Notes: generated from the letters alone by a model not told the origin. A DNA stretch of 64,000 nucleotides from an uncultured Prevotellaceae bacterium (GCA_900316585.1 ONDM01000005.1:1-64000); one strand, 5' to 3'. Shown: positions 1-9,575, counted from the first letter of the stretch. Program-made: numbers and translations.

Positions 1-50
1 ACGCCGATGGTACTGCGATGCAATGTGGGAGAGTAGGTAGGCGCCGTCTT
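1..50 (+). rRNA. rrf: 5S rRNA, 3' end (partial)
   Basis: The window opens inside the 3' half of a 5S rRNA. The segments ACGCCGATGGTACTGC and GTGGGAGAGTAGGT are the conserved loop E and helix IV-V part of bacterial 5S rRNA. The exact 3' end is uncertain by a few bases. A strong terminator follows at once, so this is the end of an rRNA operon that lies to the left of the window. Confidence 0.9.
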
Positions 51-60
51 AATCAATCGG

Positions 61-97
61 GAGACCTCAGGATTCATTTCCTGAGGTCTCTTTTTTT
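61..97 (+). terminator. rRNA operon terminator
   Basis: A perfect 12-bp stem (61-72 with 79-90, arms GAGACCTCAGGA and TCCTGAGGTCTC), a 6-nt loop and a run of seven T form an intrinsic terminator just after the 5S rRNA. Confidence 0.95.
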
Positions 98-219
98 GTA
101 TCTGTTTTTTGCAATTATGAATTATCCCAAATTGAATACTTTTTCTTTATTTTTATTAGAAATACCAATTGGTTAGCTTATAATTTGTAATCATTCCGAT
201 TAAAAAACTTATAATTCGC

Positions 220-250
220 TTGCCTATGTCACTTAATAGATTTATCTTTG
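220..250 (+). promoter_or_regulatory. Bacteroidales-type promoter of the leu operon
   Basis: TTG at 220-222 and TATCTTTG at 243-250 are separated by 20 bp and match the Bacteroides housekeeping consensus (TTG/TTTG, 19-21 bp, TAnnTTTG). Transcription would start near 257, about 22 nt before the leader-peptide ATG. Confidence 0.75.
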
Positions 251-278
251 CAACACTTTTATTAGAAGAAGATTTACA

Positions 279-362
279 ATGATTGAAAATTATTCAAATA
301 TTTTACTAATTGCGCTAAATATTCGACTGCAAGGTGTAGTTGGAAGTGAGTTCTGTGTTTGA
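279..362 (+). CDS. leu operon leader peptide (27 aa)
   Basis: A 27-codon frame from ATG 279 to TGA 360-362 lies between the leu promoter and the attenuator hairpin. It encodes 4 Leu, 4 Ile and 3 Val; the core reads NILLIALNIRL. Such a composition is the hallmark of leader peptides that sense charged branched-chain tRNAs. Its last codons (343-350) contain the bases that can pair with the terminator 5' arm, so the position of the translating ribosome would decide which hairpin forms. The frame is too short for normal gene callers. The peptide itself probably has no other job. Translation is inferred, not shown. Confidence 0.8.
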   Translation: MIENYSNILLIALNIRLQGVVGSEFCV

Positions 363-417
363 ATATCGTGTTGAATATATTTTAAGCCTTTCTCACTTCT
401 GTGTGAAAGGCTTTTTT
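343..417 (+). promoter_or_regulatory. leu attenuator (antiterminator/terminator switch)
   Basis: The terminator stem is 385-396 with 401-412 (AGCCTTTCTCAC against GTGTGAAAGGCT, one T-T mismatch, loop TTCT), followed by T at 412-417. Its 5' arm overlaps CTCACTTC at 392-399, which is perfectly complementary to GAAGTGAG at 343-350 inside the leader frame. A ribosome stalled on the Leu/Ile codons near 300-330 would leave 343-350 free to form the antiterminator. A ribosome reaching the stop at 360 would cover it and let the terminator form. The hairpin ends 23 nt before leuA. Confidence 0.8.
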
Positions 418-440
418 AATGAGAATATAATGTTTAAAAT

Positions 441-1946
441 ATGGCTGATAAACTTTTTATTTTTGATACAACTCTTCGTGATGGAGAACAAGTGCCAGGC
501 TGCCAATTGAATACTGTAGAGAAAATTCAAGTGGCAAAACAATTAGAGGCTTTGGGAGTAGATGTCATAGAGGCTGGATTTCCTATATCTAGTCCAGGTG
601 ATTTTAACTCTGTTATTGAAATCTCTAAAGCTGTTACTTGGCCTACAATTTGTGCTTTATCTCGTGCAGTGGAAAAGGATATAGATACAGCAGTTGAAGC
701 TTTAAGATTTGCGAAACATAAGCGTATTCATACAGGCATTGGAACTAGTGATTTTCATATTAAGTATAAATTCAATTCAAATCGAGATGAAATTATTGAA
801 CGTGCAGTGGCTGCTGTTAAATATGCGAAAAAATTTGTAGAAGACGTTGAATTCTATGCGGAAGATGCAGGACGCACTGATAATGAGTATCTAGCTCGTG
901 TCGTTGATGCAGTTGTTCGGGCTGGTGCAACAGTTGTAAACATACCTGATACTACAGGCTTTCGTCTCCCAATTGAATATGGTTCCAAAATCAAATATTT
1001 AATGGAACATGTAGACGGATTGGGTGTAGGGAAAGCAATTTTATCTACTCATTGCCATAATGATTTAGGCATGGCTACGGCAAATTCTCTTGAAGGTGTT
1101 CTTAATGGGGCTCGTCAGGTAGAAGTCACTATAAACGGAATTGGGGAAAGAGCTGGAAATACTTCATTGGAAGAAGTTGTTATGGCTTTAAAAACTCATC
1201 CTTATCTCAATATTGACACTAACATAAATACCACAAAGATTTATCCTATAAGTCGCATGGTATCTTCTTTGATGAATATGCCAGTTCAACCGAATAAGGC
1301 TATAGTAGGGCGGAATGCATTTGCACATTCTAGTGGAATTCATCAGGATGGTGTCTTAAAAAATGCCCAAACATATGAAATTATGGATCCAAAGGATGTG
1401 GGTATAGACGATAATAGCATAGTTTTGACAGCACGTAGTGGTCGAGCTGCTTTGAAGCATCGTCTTCTTGTTAATGGTATAGATATTGACGATGAAAAAC
1501 TTGATAAAATTTATGAAGATTTCCTGAGGTTGGCTGACAAAAAGAAAGATGTTACAGATGATGATATATTAATGCTTGCTGGTGCTGACCGAAGCGCAAA
1601 TCACTTTGTTAAGCTTGATTATCTTCAAGTTACAAGTGGTGTGGGTGTTCGTAATGTGGCAAGTATTGGTTTAAAGATTGCGAATGAAAAATTTGAAGCA
1701 ACTGCAACTGGTAATGGTCCTGTTGATGCAGCAATTAAGTCTTTGAAAAAGATCATTAATCGGGAAATGATAATGAAGGAATTCACAATTCAGGCTATCA
1801 GTAAAGGTTCTGATGATGTAGGTAAAGTTCATATGCAGGTAGAATACGATGGACATATTTACTATGGCTTTGGAGCTAATACAGATATAGTCGCAGCATC
1901 AGTGGAGGCATATATAGATTGTATCAATAAATTTGTTAATAAGTAA
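441..1946 (+). CDS. leuA: 2-isopropylmalate synthase
   Basis: This 501-aa enzyme condenses acetyl-CoA with 2-oxoisovalerate, the first committed step of leucine synthesis. It begins with the HMGL-like motif DTTLRDGEQ (residues 9-17), carries the metal-binding HCHND motif at 204-208 and the GxGERAGN loop after it. The last 130 or so residues form the LeuA regulatory domain that binds leucine for feedback inhibition (family knowledge). The length is normal for LeuA. It is the first structural gene after the leader peptide and attenuator, and leuC follows 15 nt later. A second enzyme of the same superfamily is encoded three genes downstream. Confidence 0.95.
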   Translation: MADKLFIFDTTLRDGEQVPGCQLNTVEKIQVAKQLEALGVDVIEAGFPISSPGDFNSVIEISKAVTWPTICALSRAVEKDIDTAVEALRFAKHKRIHTGIGTSDFHIKYKFNSNRDEIIERAVAAVKYAKKFVEDVEFYAEDAGRTDNEYLARVVDAVVRAGATVVNIPDTTGFRLPIEYGSKIKYLMEHVDGLGVGKAILSTHCHNDLGMATANSLEGVLNGARQVEVTINGIGERAGNTSLEEVVMALKTHPYLNIDTNINTTKIYPISRMVSSLMNMPVQPNKAIVGRNAFAHSSGIHQDGVLKNAQTYEIMDPKDVGIDDNSIVLTARSGRAALKHRLLVNGIDIDDEKLDKIYEDFLRLADKKKDVTDDDILMLAGADRSANHFVKLDYLQVTSGVGVRNVASIGLKIANEKFEATATGNGPVDAAIKSLKKIINREMIMKEFTIQAISKGSDDVGKVHMQVEYDGHIYYGFGANTDIVAASVEAYIDCINKFVNK

Positions 1947-1961
1947 TTACTATAACTCGTA

Positions 1962-3350
1962 ATGAATACATTGTTTGATAAAATTTGGGATTCTCATGTA
2001 GTTCAGATTGTAGAGGATGGGCCTACTCAATTATATATTGATCGGCTATTTTGCCATGAGGTAACAACTCCTCAGGCTTTTGACACTTTGCGTGATAAAG
2101 GTATCAAAGTTTTCCGCCCTGATAAGGTATTTGCCATGCCTGACCATAACACACCTTCCGATCAACAAGAGTTTATTAATGACCCCGTTGGCCGTAAACA
2201 GGTTGAAACATTAAAAGAAAATTGCAAAGAATTTGGTATTACTCATTTTGAAATGGGTTCTAAGGATAATGGAATCATACATGTTGTTGGTCCAGAAAAG
2301 GGATTGTCTCTTCCAGGAATGACCATAGTTTGTGGTGATTCTCATACATCCACTCATGGAGCGGTTGGTGCTTTAGCAATGGGTATTGGTACTAGTGAGG
2401 TGGCTGAGGTGCTTGCAAGTCAGTGTATTCTTCAGCAAAAGCCTAAATCTATGCGCATTAACATAGAAGGTGTTTTACAAAGAGGTGTTAGTGCAAAGGA
2501 TATAGCTCTTTATATCATGGCTCAGATGACAACATCTGGTGCCACTGGTTATGTGGTAGAATATGCAGGCTCTACTATTCGGAATCTTTCTATGGAAGGA
2601 CGTTTGACCTTATCTAACCTGTCTATTGAAATGGGAAGTCGTGCTGGCATTATAGCTCCGGATGAAATAACCTTTAATTATCTCAAGGGAAGGGAGTATG
2701 CTCCAAAGGGAAAAGATTGGGACGATGCTGTAAAATATTGGAAAACATTAAAAAGTGATGATGATGCTATTTTTGATAAAGAGGTTACTTTCAAGGCTGA
2801 AGATATAGTTCCACGTATTACTTATGGAACAAATCCAGGGGCAGGAATTCCAATAGATGGTAGAATTCCGACTTTGGATAGTATACCTGAAGCTGATCAA
2901 ATAGGTTTTCTCTCACAGCTTGAATATATGCAGTTTAGTCCTGGGGAAAAATTGGAGGGGCATCCCGTTGATTATGTGTTCCTAGGTGCTTGTACAAATG
3001 GTCGCATTGAGGATTTTAGAGCATTTGCCAGTATTGTTAATGGAAAGAAAAAAGCTGATAGTGTTGTAGCATGGTTGGTCCCAGGCAGTTGGCTTGTTCG
3101 AAAGCAGATTATAGAAGAGGGAATTGATAAAATATTGGAAGAAGCTGGTTTTGAACTTCGTTTACCTTCTTGCTCTTCTTGTCTAGCTATGAATCCTGAT
3201 AAAGTTCCTGCAGGAAAGTTGTCTATTTCAACAAGTAATCGTAATTTTGTAGGTCGTCAGGGGCTTGGTGCTCGTACAGTCCTTTGCTCACCGTTGACTG
3301 CTGCTGCAAGTGCAATTACTGGTGTTATTACTGATCCAAGAAAAATTTAA
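1962..3350 (+). CDS. leuC: 3-isopropylmalate dehydratase, large subunit
   Basis: LeuC (462 aa) is the aconitase-family large subunit that, with LeuD, isomerises 2- to 3-isopropylmalate in the cytoplasm. The three [4Fe-4S] cluster ligands are visible as Cys344 (ACTNGR), Cys404 and Cys407 (CSSC), spaced as in E. coli LeuC. The [10 protein letters not shown] motif near residue 126 is typical of the family. leuD starts 2 nt after its stop codon, consistent with coupled translation of two subunits of one enzyme. Confidence 0.97.
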   Translation: MNTLFDKIWDSHVVQIVEDGPTQLYIDRLFCHEVTTPQAFDTLRDKGIKVFRPDKVFAMPDHNTPSDQQEFINDPVGRKQVETLKENCKEFGITHFEMGSKDNGIIHVVGPEKGLSLPGMTIVCGDSHTSTHGAVGALAMGIGTSEVAEVLASQCILQQKPKSMRINIEGVLQRGVSAKDIALYIMAQMTTSGATGYVVEYAGSTIRNLSMEGRLTLSNLSIEMGSRAGIIAPDEITFNYLKGREYAPKGKDWDDAVKYWKTLKSDDDAIFDKEVTFKAEDIVPRITYGTNPGAGIPIDGRIPTLDSIPEADQIGFLSQLEYMQFSPGEKLEGHPVDYVFLGACTNGRIEDFRAFASIVNGKKKADSVVAWLVPGSWLVRKQIIEEGIDKILEEAGFELRLPSCSSCLAMNPDKVPAGKLSISTSNRNFVGRQGLGARTVLCSPLTAAASAITGVITDPRKI

Positions 3351-3352
3351 AT

Positions 3353-3967
3353 ATGAAAGCTAAATTCAACATTATAAATTCTACTTGTATTCCAATAGAA
3401 ATTGATAACTGTAATACAGATTTAATTATTCCAGCTCGTTATTTAGCCTCAACTACTCGCGATCCGAAATTTTTTGGTAATGCTTTCATGCATGATTTAC
3501 GTTATGATGCGGAAGGTAAGCCTAATCGGGATTTTGTTTTAAATCTGCCTGCTTTTTCTGAGACTCCGCATGAAGGAGTCCATGAAATTATTGTTGGAGG
3601 GCAGAATTGGGGTTCTGGAAGTTCTCGTGAGCATGCAGCATGGGCTATAGCTGGTTATGGAGTACGAGTGGTTATTTCTTCATCATTTGCAGATATTCAT
3701 CGAAACAATCTTTTAAATTGTTTTGTTTTACCAGTTGTTGTTACCAAGGAATTCCAACAGGAATTGTTTGATACTATTTCTAAAAATCCTGAGGCTAAGG
3801 TGATTGTGGATGTTCCAAATCAGATAGTAACAAATAAAGAGACTGGACATAGCGAGTATTTCGAAATCAATGGTTACAAGAAATACTGTTTGATGAATGC
3901 ATTAGATGATATTGATTTCTTATTGGAGAATAAGGAAAAAATAGAAACATACGAACAGCAGAAATGA
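3353..3967 (+). CDS. leuD: 3-isopropylmalate dehydratase, small subunit
   Basis: LeuD (204 aa) is the swivelling small subunit that completes the LeuC active site. The motif GQNWGSGSSREHAAWA is the family signature, and the length is normal. It starts 2 nt after leuC, and its stop codon overlaps the start of the next gene (ATGA at 3964-3967), so all four genes are translationally linked. Confidence 0.97.
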   Translation: MKAKFNIINSTCIPIEIDNCNTDLIIPARYLASTTRDPKFFGNAFMHDLRYDAEGKPNRDFVLNLPAFSETPHEGVHEIIVGGQNWGSGSSREHAAWAIAGYGVRVVISSSFADIHRNNLLNCFVLPVVVTKEFQQELFDTISKNPEAKVIVDVPNQIVTNKETGHSEYFEINGYKKYCLMNALDDIDFLLENKEKIETYEQQK

Positions 3968-5535
3968 ATCATCTGGAAGCAAATAATAAGAAGCAACAGG
4001 TTCAGATAGAAATTATGGATACCACGTTGCGTGATGGTGAACAGACCAGTGGCGTGTCGTTTATTCCTCATGAGAAATTGCAGATTGCCCGTTTGCTATT
4101 GGATGAATTAAATGTAGATCGTGTAGAAATTGCTTCTGCCCGTGTATCTGATGGTGAATTGGATTCGGCAAAACATATTTGTCGTTGGGCTAAGCGCCGT
4201 GGCTATTTGAATAGAGTAGAAATCCTGGGTTTCGTAGATGATGGAAAATCTTTAGATTGGATAGAATCGGTCGGTGGATGTGTAATTAATCTACTTACGA
4301 AAGGATCTTTACGGCATTGTCAGGAGCAACTCAAGAAAAGTCCTGAAGAACATCTTGCTGATATATTGAGAAATATCAGAATGGCACATGAAAGAGGATT
4401 CGATGTAAATGTATATTTGGAGGATTGGAGTAATGGAATGAAGGATTCTCCAGAGTATATATTTATGTTGATGGATGGGTTGAAAGAAGAAGGGGTTAAA
4501 CGTTTTATGTTGCCAGATACTTTAGGTATTTTAAACCCTCTTCAAGTTATAGAGTACTTTCGAAAGATGAGAAAGCGTTATCCTGACACTCATTTTGATT
4601 TCCATGCCCATAATGATTATGATTTGGCAGTAAGTAATGTCTTAGCTGCGGTTTTAAGTGGTGCAAAGGGATTGCATACTTCTATTAATGGATTAGGAGA
4701 ACGTGCGGGAAATGCTCCTCTTGCTAGTGTTCAAGCAATTTTAAAGGATCATTTTAATGCTAAAACTAGTATTCGTGAAGAAAAGTTGAATGAGGTTTCT
4801 CATTTAGTAGAAAGTTATTCTGGCATTGCTATACCACCCAATAAGCCTATTGTAGGTAGTAGCGTTTTTACCCAAGTCGCAGGAATTCATGCTGATGGTG
4901 ATAACAAAGACAACTTGTATTGTAATGATTTGCTTCCGGAACGATTTGGTCGCAAGCGTGAATATGCATTGGGAAAAGCTAGCGGTAAAGCAAATATTCG
5001 GAAAAATCTTGAAGAGTTGGGTTTAGAGCTTAATGATGAAGCTATGCGTAAGGTAACAGCTAGGATCATTGAATTAGGTGATAAAAAGGAATTAGTCACT
5101 CAGGATGATTTGCCTTACATAGTTAGCGATGTGCTTAAGCACAATACAATAGATGAAAAGGTTCGATTGGTAAGTTATATGGTCTCAACTGCTTATGGAT
5201 TAAGACCTGTTGCTAATATACTTTTGGATGTCAATGGTGTAGTTTATGAGGAAAATGCTACGGGAGACGGTCAGTTTGATGCTTTTGTACGTGCTATTCG
5301 GCATATTTACAAACAAAAATTGGGAAGAAAGTTTCCATGGCTATCAAACTATAGTGTAACAATTCCTCCTGGGGGACGTACAGATGCATTAGTACAAACT
5401 TCTATAGAATGGGTATTTGATGAAAGATCATTTAGAACTCATGCTTTAGATGCAGATCAAACAGAAGCGGCCATTAAGGCTACTATAAAATTGTTAAATA
5501 TAATAGAGCCTATTTATAATAATGTCGAGAAATGA
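3964..5535 (+). CDS. 2-isopropylmalate/citramalate synthase family enzyme
   Basis: This 523-aa protein is a second member of the LeuA/CimA/homocitrate synthase superfamily. It has [10 protein letters not shown] near residue 18, the HAHND metal motif, NGLGERAGN, and a C-terminal LeuA-type regulatory domain ending in an ATIKLLNII helix. The residues around the substrate pocket (TSGVSFIPHEK after DGEQ) differ from LeuA at 441-1946, so it probably uses another 2-oxoacid. Citramalate synthase (acetyl-CoA plus pyruvate, opening a threonine-independent isoleucine route that reuses LeuCD and LeuB) is the most attractive reading, because LeuCDB also process citramalate. An alternative is a second, differently regulated LeuA. 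It overlaps leuD and the next gene by 4 nt each. Family assignment is firm, substrate is not. Confidence 0.8.
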   Translation: MNHLEANNKKQQVQIEIMDTTLRDGEQTSGVSFIPHEKLQIARLLLDELNVDRVEIASARVSDGELDSAKHICRWAKRRGYLNRVEILGFVDDGKSLDWIESVGGCVINLLTKGSLRHCQEQLKKSPEEHLADILRNIRMAHERGFDVNVYLEDWSNGMKDSPEYIFMLMDGLKEEGVKRFMLPDTLGILNPLQVIEYFRKMRKRYPDTHFDFHAHNDYDLAVSNVLAAVLSGAKGLHTSINGLGERAGNAPLASVQAILKDHFNAKTSIREEKLNEVSHLVESYSGIAIPPNKPIVGSSVFTQVAGIHADGDNKDNLYCNDLLPERFGRKREYALGKASGKANIRKNLEELGLELNDEAMRKVTARIIELGDKKELVTQDDLPYIVSDVLKHNTIDEKVRLVSYMVSTAYGLRPVANILLDVNGVVYEENATGDGQFDAFVRAIRHIYKQKLGRKFPWLSNYSVTIPPGGRTDALVQTSIEWVFDERSFRTHALDADQTEAAIKATIKLLNIIEPIYNNVEK

Positions 5536-5726
5536 CAAATAAACGGTATTGGATCTATTTTCTGGAGTTTATATCAATCACTATAATTCGTATGATAATA
5601 AAAGCGTATTTTACAGGTGGAGGATATATTGATTGGAAATATGAATTATTGGTGAGTTTATTATGGGCCACTGTATTGACAGGCTTTACAATTTACGGAA
5701 GATATTTAAGAAAAAAGGCAAAATAA
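5532..5726 (+). CDS. small two-helix membrane protein in leu operon
   Basis: A 64-aa protein whose ATG overlaps the preceding stop codon (ATGA, 5532-5535), which argues that it is really translated. It has two predicted membrane segments (about residues 8-25 and 39-56) and ends in a basic tail (GRYLRKKAK), so the C terminus should be cytoplasmic. I do not recognise a family. Its place between the CimA/LeuA-like gene and leuB suggests it is co-regulated with branched-chain synthesis, but no function can be read from sequence. leuB follows after 18 nt. Confidence 0.7.
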   Translation: MTNKRYWIYFLEFISITIIRMIIKAYFTGGGYIDWKYELLVSLLWATVLTGFTIYGRYLRKKAK

Positions 5727-5744
5727 TATTTAATTAGATAGGAT

Positions 5745-6827
5745 ATGAATTTGAAAATTGCAGTTTTGGCAGGTGATGGTATTGGGCCTGAAATTATGGA
5801 GCAAGGTGTTGCAGTGTTGAATGCTGTGGCAACAAAGTTTGGTCATAAAGTGAGCTATGAAGAGGCTCTTTGTGGCGCTCATGCTATAGATGTAGTGGGT
5901 GACCCTTTTCCTGATGAAACATTTAAGGTCTGTGAAGAGGCAGATGCAGTATTGTTCGCAAGCGTAGGGGATCCTAAATATGACAACAATCCTTCAGCTA
6001 AAGTTCGTCCAGAACAGGGTCTTTTAGCAATGCGTAAAAAGTTGGGTCTTTTTGCGAATATCCGTCCCGTTACAACTTTTGATTGTCTAGTTCACAAATC
6101 TCCATTGAAGGATGAGTTAGTTAAAGGAGCTGATTTTATTTGTATCCGTGAACTTACTGGAGGTATGTATTTTGGTAAGAAACAGGAGCCTACATATAAT
6201 GAAACTCTTGGGACAGAAGATGCTTTGGATACTAATTATTATTCTCGTCCTGAAGTCGAAAGGATTTTAAAGGTTGCTTATCAATATGCTTTACAGCGTA
6301 AAAAACATGTAACGGTTGTTGATAAGGCAAATGTGTTGGCTTCAAGTCGTCTGTGGCGTAAAGTAGCACAAGAAGTGGCTTCTCAGTATCCAGAAGTTAC
6401 GACAGATTATATGTATGTAGATAATGCTTCCATGCGTATGATACAAGAACCACGTTTCTTTGACGTAATGGTTACTGAGAATACTTTTGGAGATATTCTT
6501 ACAGATGAAGGATCATGTATTACAGGTTCTATGGGTTTACTTCCATCTGCATCAACTGGTACAAGCACTCCAGTTTTTGAGCCAATTCATGGCTCATGGC
6601 CACAAGCTAAGGGCTTAAATATAGCTAATCCGTTAGCACAGATTCTTTCAGTAGCAATGTTATTTGAGTACTTCGACTTGAAAAAGGAAGGTGATTTGAT
6701 TCGTGAGGCAGTTAATGCATCTTTGAATTCCAATGTACGTACACCAGAAATTCAGGTTGAAGGAGGTGCAAAATATGGAACTAAAGAAGTTGGATCTTGG
6801 ATTGTAGACTACATTAAGAAAGCATAA
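5745..6827 (+). CDS. leuB: 3-isopropylmalate dehydrogenase
   Basis: LeuB (360 aa) oxidatively decarboxylates 3-isopropylmalate with NAD+. It has the N-terminal [10 protein letters not shown] motif, the substrate loop ELTGGMYFG and the isocitrate/isopropylmalate dehydrogenase signature around [12 protein letters not shown]. The length is normal. It is the last gene of the leu operon. A long-loop hairpin with a T-run lies 16 nt after its stop. If the CimA-type gene makes citramalate, LeuB would also serve the 2-oxobutyrate branch (inference from family knowledge). Confidence 0.97.
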   Translation: MNLKIAVLAGDGIGPEIMEQGVAVLNAVATKFGHKVSYEEALCGAHAIDVVGDPFPDETFKVCEEADAVLFASVGDPKYDNNPSAKVRPEQGLLAMRKKLGLFANIRPVTTFDCLVHKSPLKDELVKGADFICIRELTGGMYFGKKQEPTYNETLGTEDALDTNYYSRPEVERILKVAYQYALQRKKHVTVVDKANVLASSRLWRKVAQEVASQYPEVTTDYMYVDNASMRMIQEPRFFDVMVTENTFGDILTDEGSCITGSMGLLPSASTGTSTPVFEPIHGSWPQAKGLNIANPLAQILSVAMLFEYFDLKKEGDLIREAVNASLNSNVRTPEIQVEGGAKYGTKEVGSWIVDYIKKA

Positions 6828-6842
6828 AAATCTCTAAAATCG

Positions 6843-6919
6843 AATGCTGTTTCAAGCGATATTAAGATTCTGTATGTAAGTTTGCAGTGTTTTAAAATTG
6901 ATAAGAAACAGCATTTTTT
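6843..6919 (+). terminator. long-loop hairpin after leuB
   Basis: AATGCTGTTTC (6843-6853) and GAAACAGCATT (6905-6915) are perfect inverted repeats of 11 bp, followed by a T-run. The loop is unusually long (51 nt) and contains a TAnnTTTG promoter element for the next gene. It can end leu transcription; for the downstream promoter only the 3' arm would be transcribed. Confidence 0.55.
6877..6884 (+). promoter_or_regulatory. -7 element for the TPR gene
   Basis: TAAGTTTG matches the Bacteroidales TAnnTTTG element 39 nt before the chosen ATG at 6924. No convincing -33 TTTG is seen at the expected spacing, so this is a weak call. Confidence 0.4.
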
Positions 6920-6923
6920 ATTT

Positions 6924-7754
6924 ATGAAAAGACTATCATTACTGTTTTTTTCATTTTGTTTTGTTCTGACTTTGCAATCTCAGGACAAAAACCAATATCA
7001 AGTTCTTTTAGATTCAGCGTTGACAGCATCATCTACTAATCGATTTGAGGCAGCTGTCATTTTTTATCGTCAGGTTTTGGAGATAGATCCCAATAATGTG
7101 GGTAATAGCTTGATTTATGGGAATTTAGGTAGTGTTTATGAGCGAATGGGAAAGATAGATGAAGCTTTGGAATGTTATTCAAAGGCTTTGAGTTTGGAAC
7201 CCAAATTAGTACCAGTTTTAGAGCAGCGTTCAGGTATATATTTAGACAAAGGCGAGGATGCTAAGGCTCTTCAAGATTTTAATATGATTTTGAATCAGCA
7301 GCCAGACAATGAACTGGCTTTATTGGGTCGTGCTTATTTGCGTATGGAGCTGAAGATGTTTCAGGAATCCCGTATGGATTTTGAAAGTCTTTTACTGAAT
7401 TATCCACAGAATAAACAAGGTGAATTGGGTATGGCAATCCTTAGTCAGAAGCAAGGTCGGTTTCAGGAATCTGCAGAATTATTTGCAAATTTAATAGAGC
7501 GTTTTCCTACAGATCCGAGTTTGTATGAAGCCCGAGGAAATATGGAACGAGAGGCCCGGTGGTTTGAATTAGCATTGATTGATTATGAAGAAGCGGGCCG
7601 TTTAAGTAAAAATGACCCTGTCTATAATGTTATGCAGGCTTTAGTGTATTTAGATCAGAATAAGAAGAAAAGTGCCAAGCGAATGCTTGAACGTGCTGTA
7701 CGTGATGGAATGCCCTTTGCATCTTTAGAGGAATATTTTGCTAAATGTAAATAG
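6924..7754 (+). CDS. secreted tetratricopeptide repeat protein
   Basis: A 276-aa protein starting at ATG 6924, chosen because it gives a clean signal peptide (KRLSLLFFSFCFVLTLQSQ) that an in-frame upstream codon at 6882 would spoil. From about residue 30 it consists of TPR units (for example YGNLGSVYERMGKIDEALEC and the repeats after it), with no catalytic domain. It is probably a periplasmic or outer-membrane scaffold protein. Its stop codon (7752-7754) abuts the recQ stop codon on the other strand with no spacer, so the two convergent transcripts must overlap at their ends. Confidence 0.85.
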   Translation: MKRLSLLFFSFCFVLTLQSQDKNQYQVLLDSALTASSTNRFEAAVIFYRQVLEIDPNNVGNSLIYGNLGSVYERMGKIDEALECYSKALSLEPKLVPVLEQRSGIYLDKGEDAKALQDFNMILNQQPDNELALLGRAYLRMELKMFQESRMDFESLLLNYPQNKQGELGMAILSQKQGRFQESAELFANLIERFPTDPSLYEARGNMEREARWFELALIDYEEAGRLSKNDPVYNVMQALVYLDQNKKKSAKRMLERAVRDGMPFASLEEYFAKCK

Positions 7755-9575
7755 TTACTGTGACTCATGGCGAAGAATGAGGGCTACGAAAGTGGCTCCA
7801 TATTTATCTTTTTTAAAATCTCCGATACCATTTATTGTCCCAAATTCATCAATAGTTTTTGGTTTGATGGTGGCTAAAATGTGTAAGATTTTGTCTGACA
7901 GGATAATGTAGGCTGGGTAACCTTGTTCATCAGCTAATTTCTTTCTTAACTCTCTGAGTTTTTCAAATAGAATCTCATCTTCTTTACTTAATGAAGATGG
8001 TATATTAATATGGGTAGCAACTGAGTTTATCTTATTTTTTTTCTTATCCTTTTTAGAAGTAGAATCTTCTTTTTGTATAACTACTAAATTAGCTTTTGCC
8101 TTTCCAAAAAGAACGAGTTTCCCTAGTGGAGTAATTTTAATATGTTTATCTTCCAAATAGTTAATCTCGTAGTATCCCATTTGTAGCATTTGTAGCATAT
8201 AGTTACGCCAATCTCTCCCTGTAATGTCTCTTCCCGCACCGAATGTTTTGAGTTTATCATATTGATGTTGTACTACATCTGTAGAATAAGTACCTCTTAA
8301 TATGTCAATAGTGCAGCTTACTCCTATCTTTTCGTTAGTTCTCATGATTGCGGATATCGCTTTTTGGACAATGATAGTCCCATCAAACTGTTGTGGAGGC
8401 TTTTTGCAAACATCACAGTTCCCGCAATGGCAATTGCTATTTTCTCCAAAATAATTTAAAAGAATACGTCGGCGACAGACATGTGATTCTGCATAATTTT
8501 GCATGAGTCGGAGTTTGTCAATATTTAATGATTGTTGTCCACTTTCGTTGGCAAATTGAGAAAGAGTTATAATATCTTCTAATGAATAGAATAGAAGTGT
8601 GTCACTTGGTAAACCATCACGTCCAGCTCGACCAATTTCTTGATAGAAATTTTCTATGCTCTTGGGAAGATTATAATGTATCACCCATCTGACATTGCTT
8701 TTGTCTATTCCCATGCCAAAAGCTACGGTCGCGCAAATAATAGCTATGCGGTCTTTAATGAAATCCTCTTGAATTTTGTTTCTTTCTAATGCCGATAATC
8801 CTGCATGATATACTCCAGCTATTATCCCTTCTTTTCTCAATTTCATAGCCACTTTTTCTGTGGCTTTGCGAGTCATGCAATATATAATACCACTATCTCT
8901 TGGGTGGTCATCTATAAAACGAATGATAGTGTTGATTTTTTCTTTTTCATTAAATCCTCTCTTAACATCTAAGCTGAGATTAGGACGATTAAAAGAACTA
9001 ATGAAAATTTTGGGATTGTTCAAATTAAGTTGATTGAGAATATCTTCTCTGGTAGTTTTATCAGCAGTTGCAGTCAAAGCAACGATGGGGATATTAGGAA
9101 ATAACTTTCTTATTTGCCCTAGTTGAGTATACTCAGGTCTAAAGTCATGTCCCCATTGTGAAATACAGTGTGCCTCATCTATAGCAAATAGAGAAATTTT
9201 CATATCTCTTAGTAGGGCGTTAGTTTCTAGAATAAGTCTTTCAGGAGAAATATAAAGTAACTTTATTTTCCCCATCCTACAATCATACCTAATGCTTTGA
9301 TTTTCACTGTCAGTGTTGTTACTATTTAAAGCTACAGCAGCAATGCCATTAGCTTGAAGGCTTTCCACTTGATCCTTCATTAATGAAATAAGGGGGGAAA
9401 CGACAATTGCCGTACCATCGAGCATAAGTGCAGGTATTTGGTAACAAATAGATTTGCCTCCACCGGTAGGCATAAGTACCAGTGCATCTTTCTTGTTTAA
9501 TAGATGATTGATGATTTCTTCCTGCTGTGGTCTGAACGAATTGTATCCAAAATAGGACTTGAGTGTACTCAACAT
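7755..9575 (-). CDS. recQ: ATP-dependent DNA helicase RecQ
   Basis: A 606-aa 3'-5' helicase with the full RecQ plan: Walker A TGGGKS (Lys41), DEAH box at 133-136, helicase C-terminal domain with QEIGRAGRDG, RQC domain with the zinc cysteines (CRRRILLNYFG, then CHCGNCDVC), and a C-terminal HRDC domain (about 525-600). It acts in recombination repair and fork processing. It is monocistronic. A second RecQ without HRDC lies at 18507-20396. A lysine-rich linker (TSKKDKKKNK) separates RQC and HRDC. Confidence 0.95.
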   Translation of the reverse strand: MLSTLKSYFGYNSFRPQQEEIINHLLNKKDALVLMPTGGGKSICYQIPALMLDGTAIVVSPLISLMKDQVESLQANGIAAVALNSNNTDSENQSIRYDCRMGKIKLLYISPERLILETNALLRDMKISLFAIDEAHCISQWGHDFRPEYTQLGQIRKLFPNIPIVALTATADKTTREDILNQLNLNNPKIFISSFNRPNLSLDVKRGFNEKEKINTIIRFIDDHPRDSGIIYCMTRKATEKVAMKLRKEGIIAGVYHAGLSALERNKIQEDFIKDRIAIICATVAFGMGIDKSNVRWVIHYNLPKSIENFYQEIGRAGRDGLPSDTLLFYSLEDIITLSQFANESGQQSLNIDKLRLMQNYAESHVCRRRILLNYFGENSNCHCGNCDVCKKPPQQFDGTIIVQKAISAIMRTNEKIGVSCTIDILRGTYSTDVVQHQYDKLKTFGAGRDITGRDWRNYMLQMLQMGYYEINYLEDKHIKITPLGKLVLFGKAKANLVVIQKEDSTSKKDKKKNKINSVATHINIPSSLSKEDEILFEKLRELRKKLADEQGYPAYIILSDKILHILATIKPKTIDEFGTINGIGDFKKDKYGATFVALILRHESQ

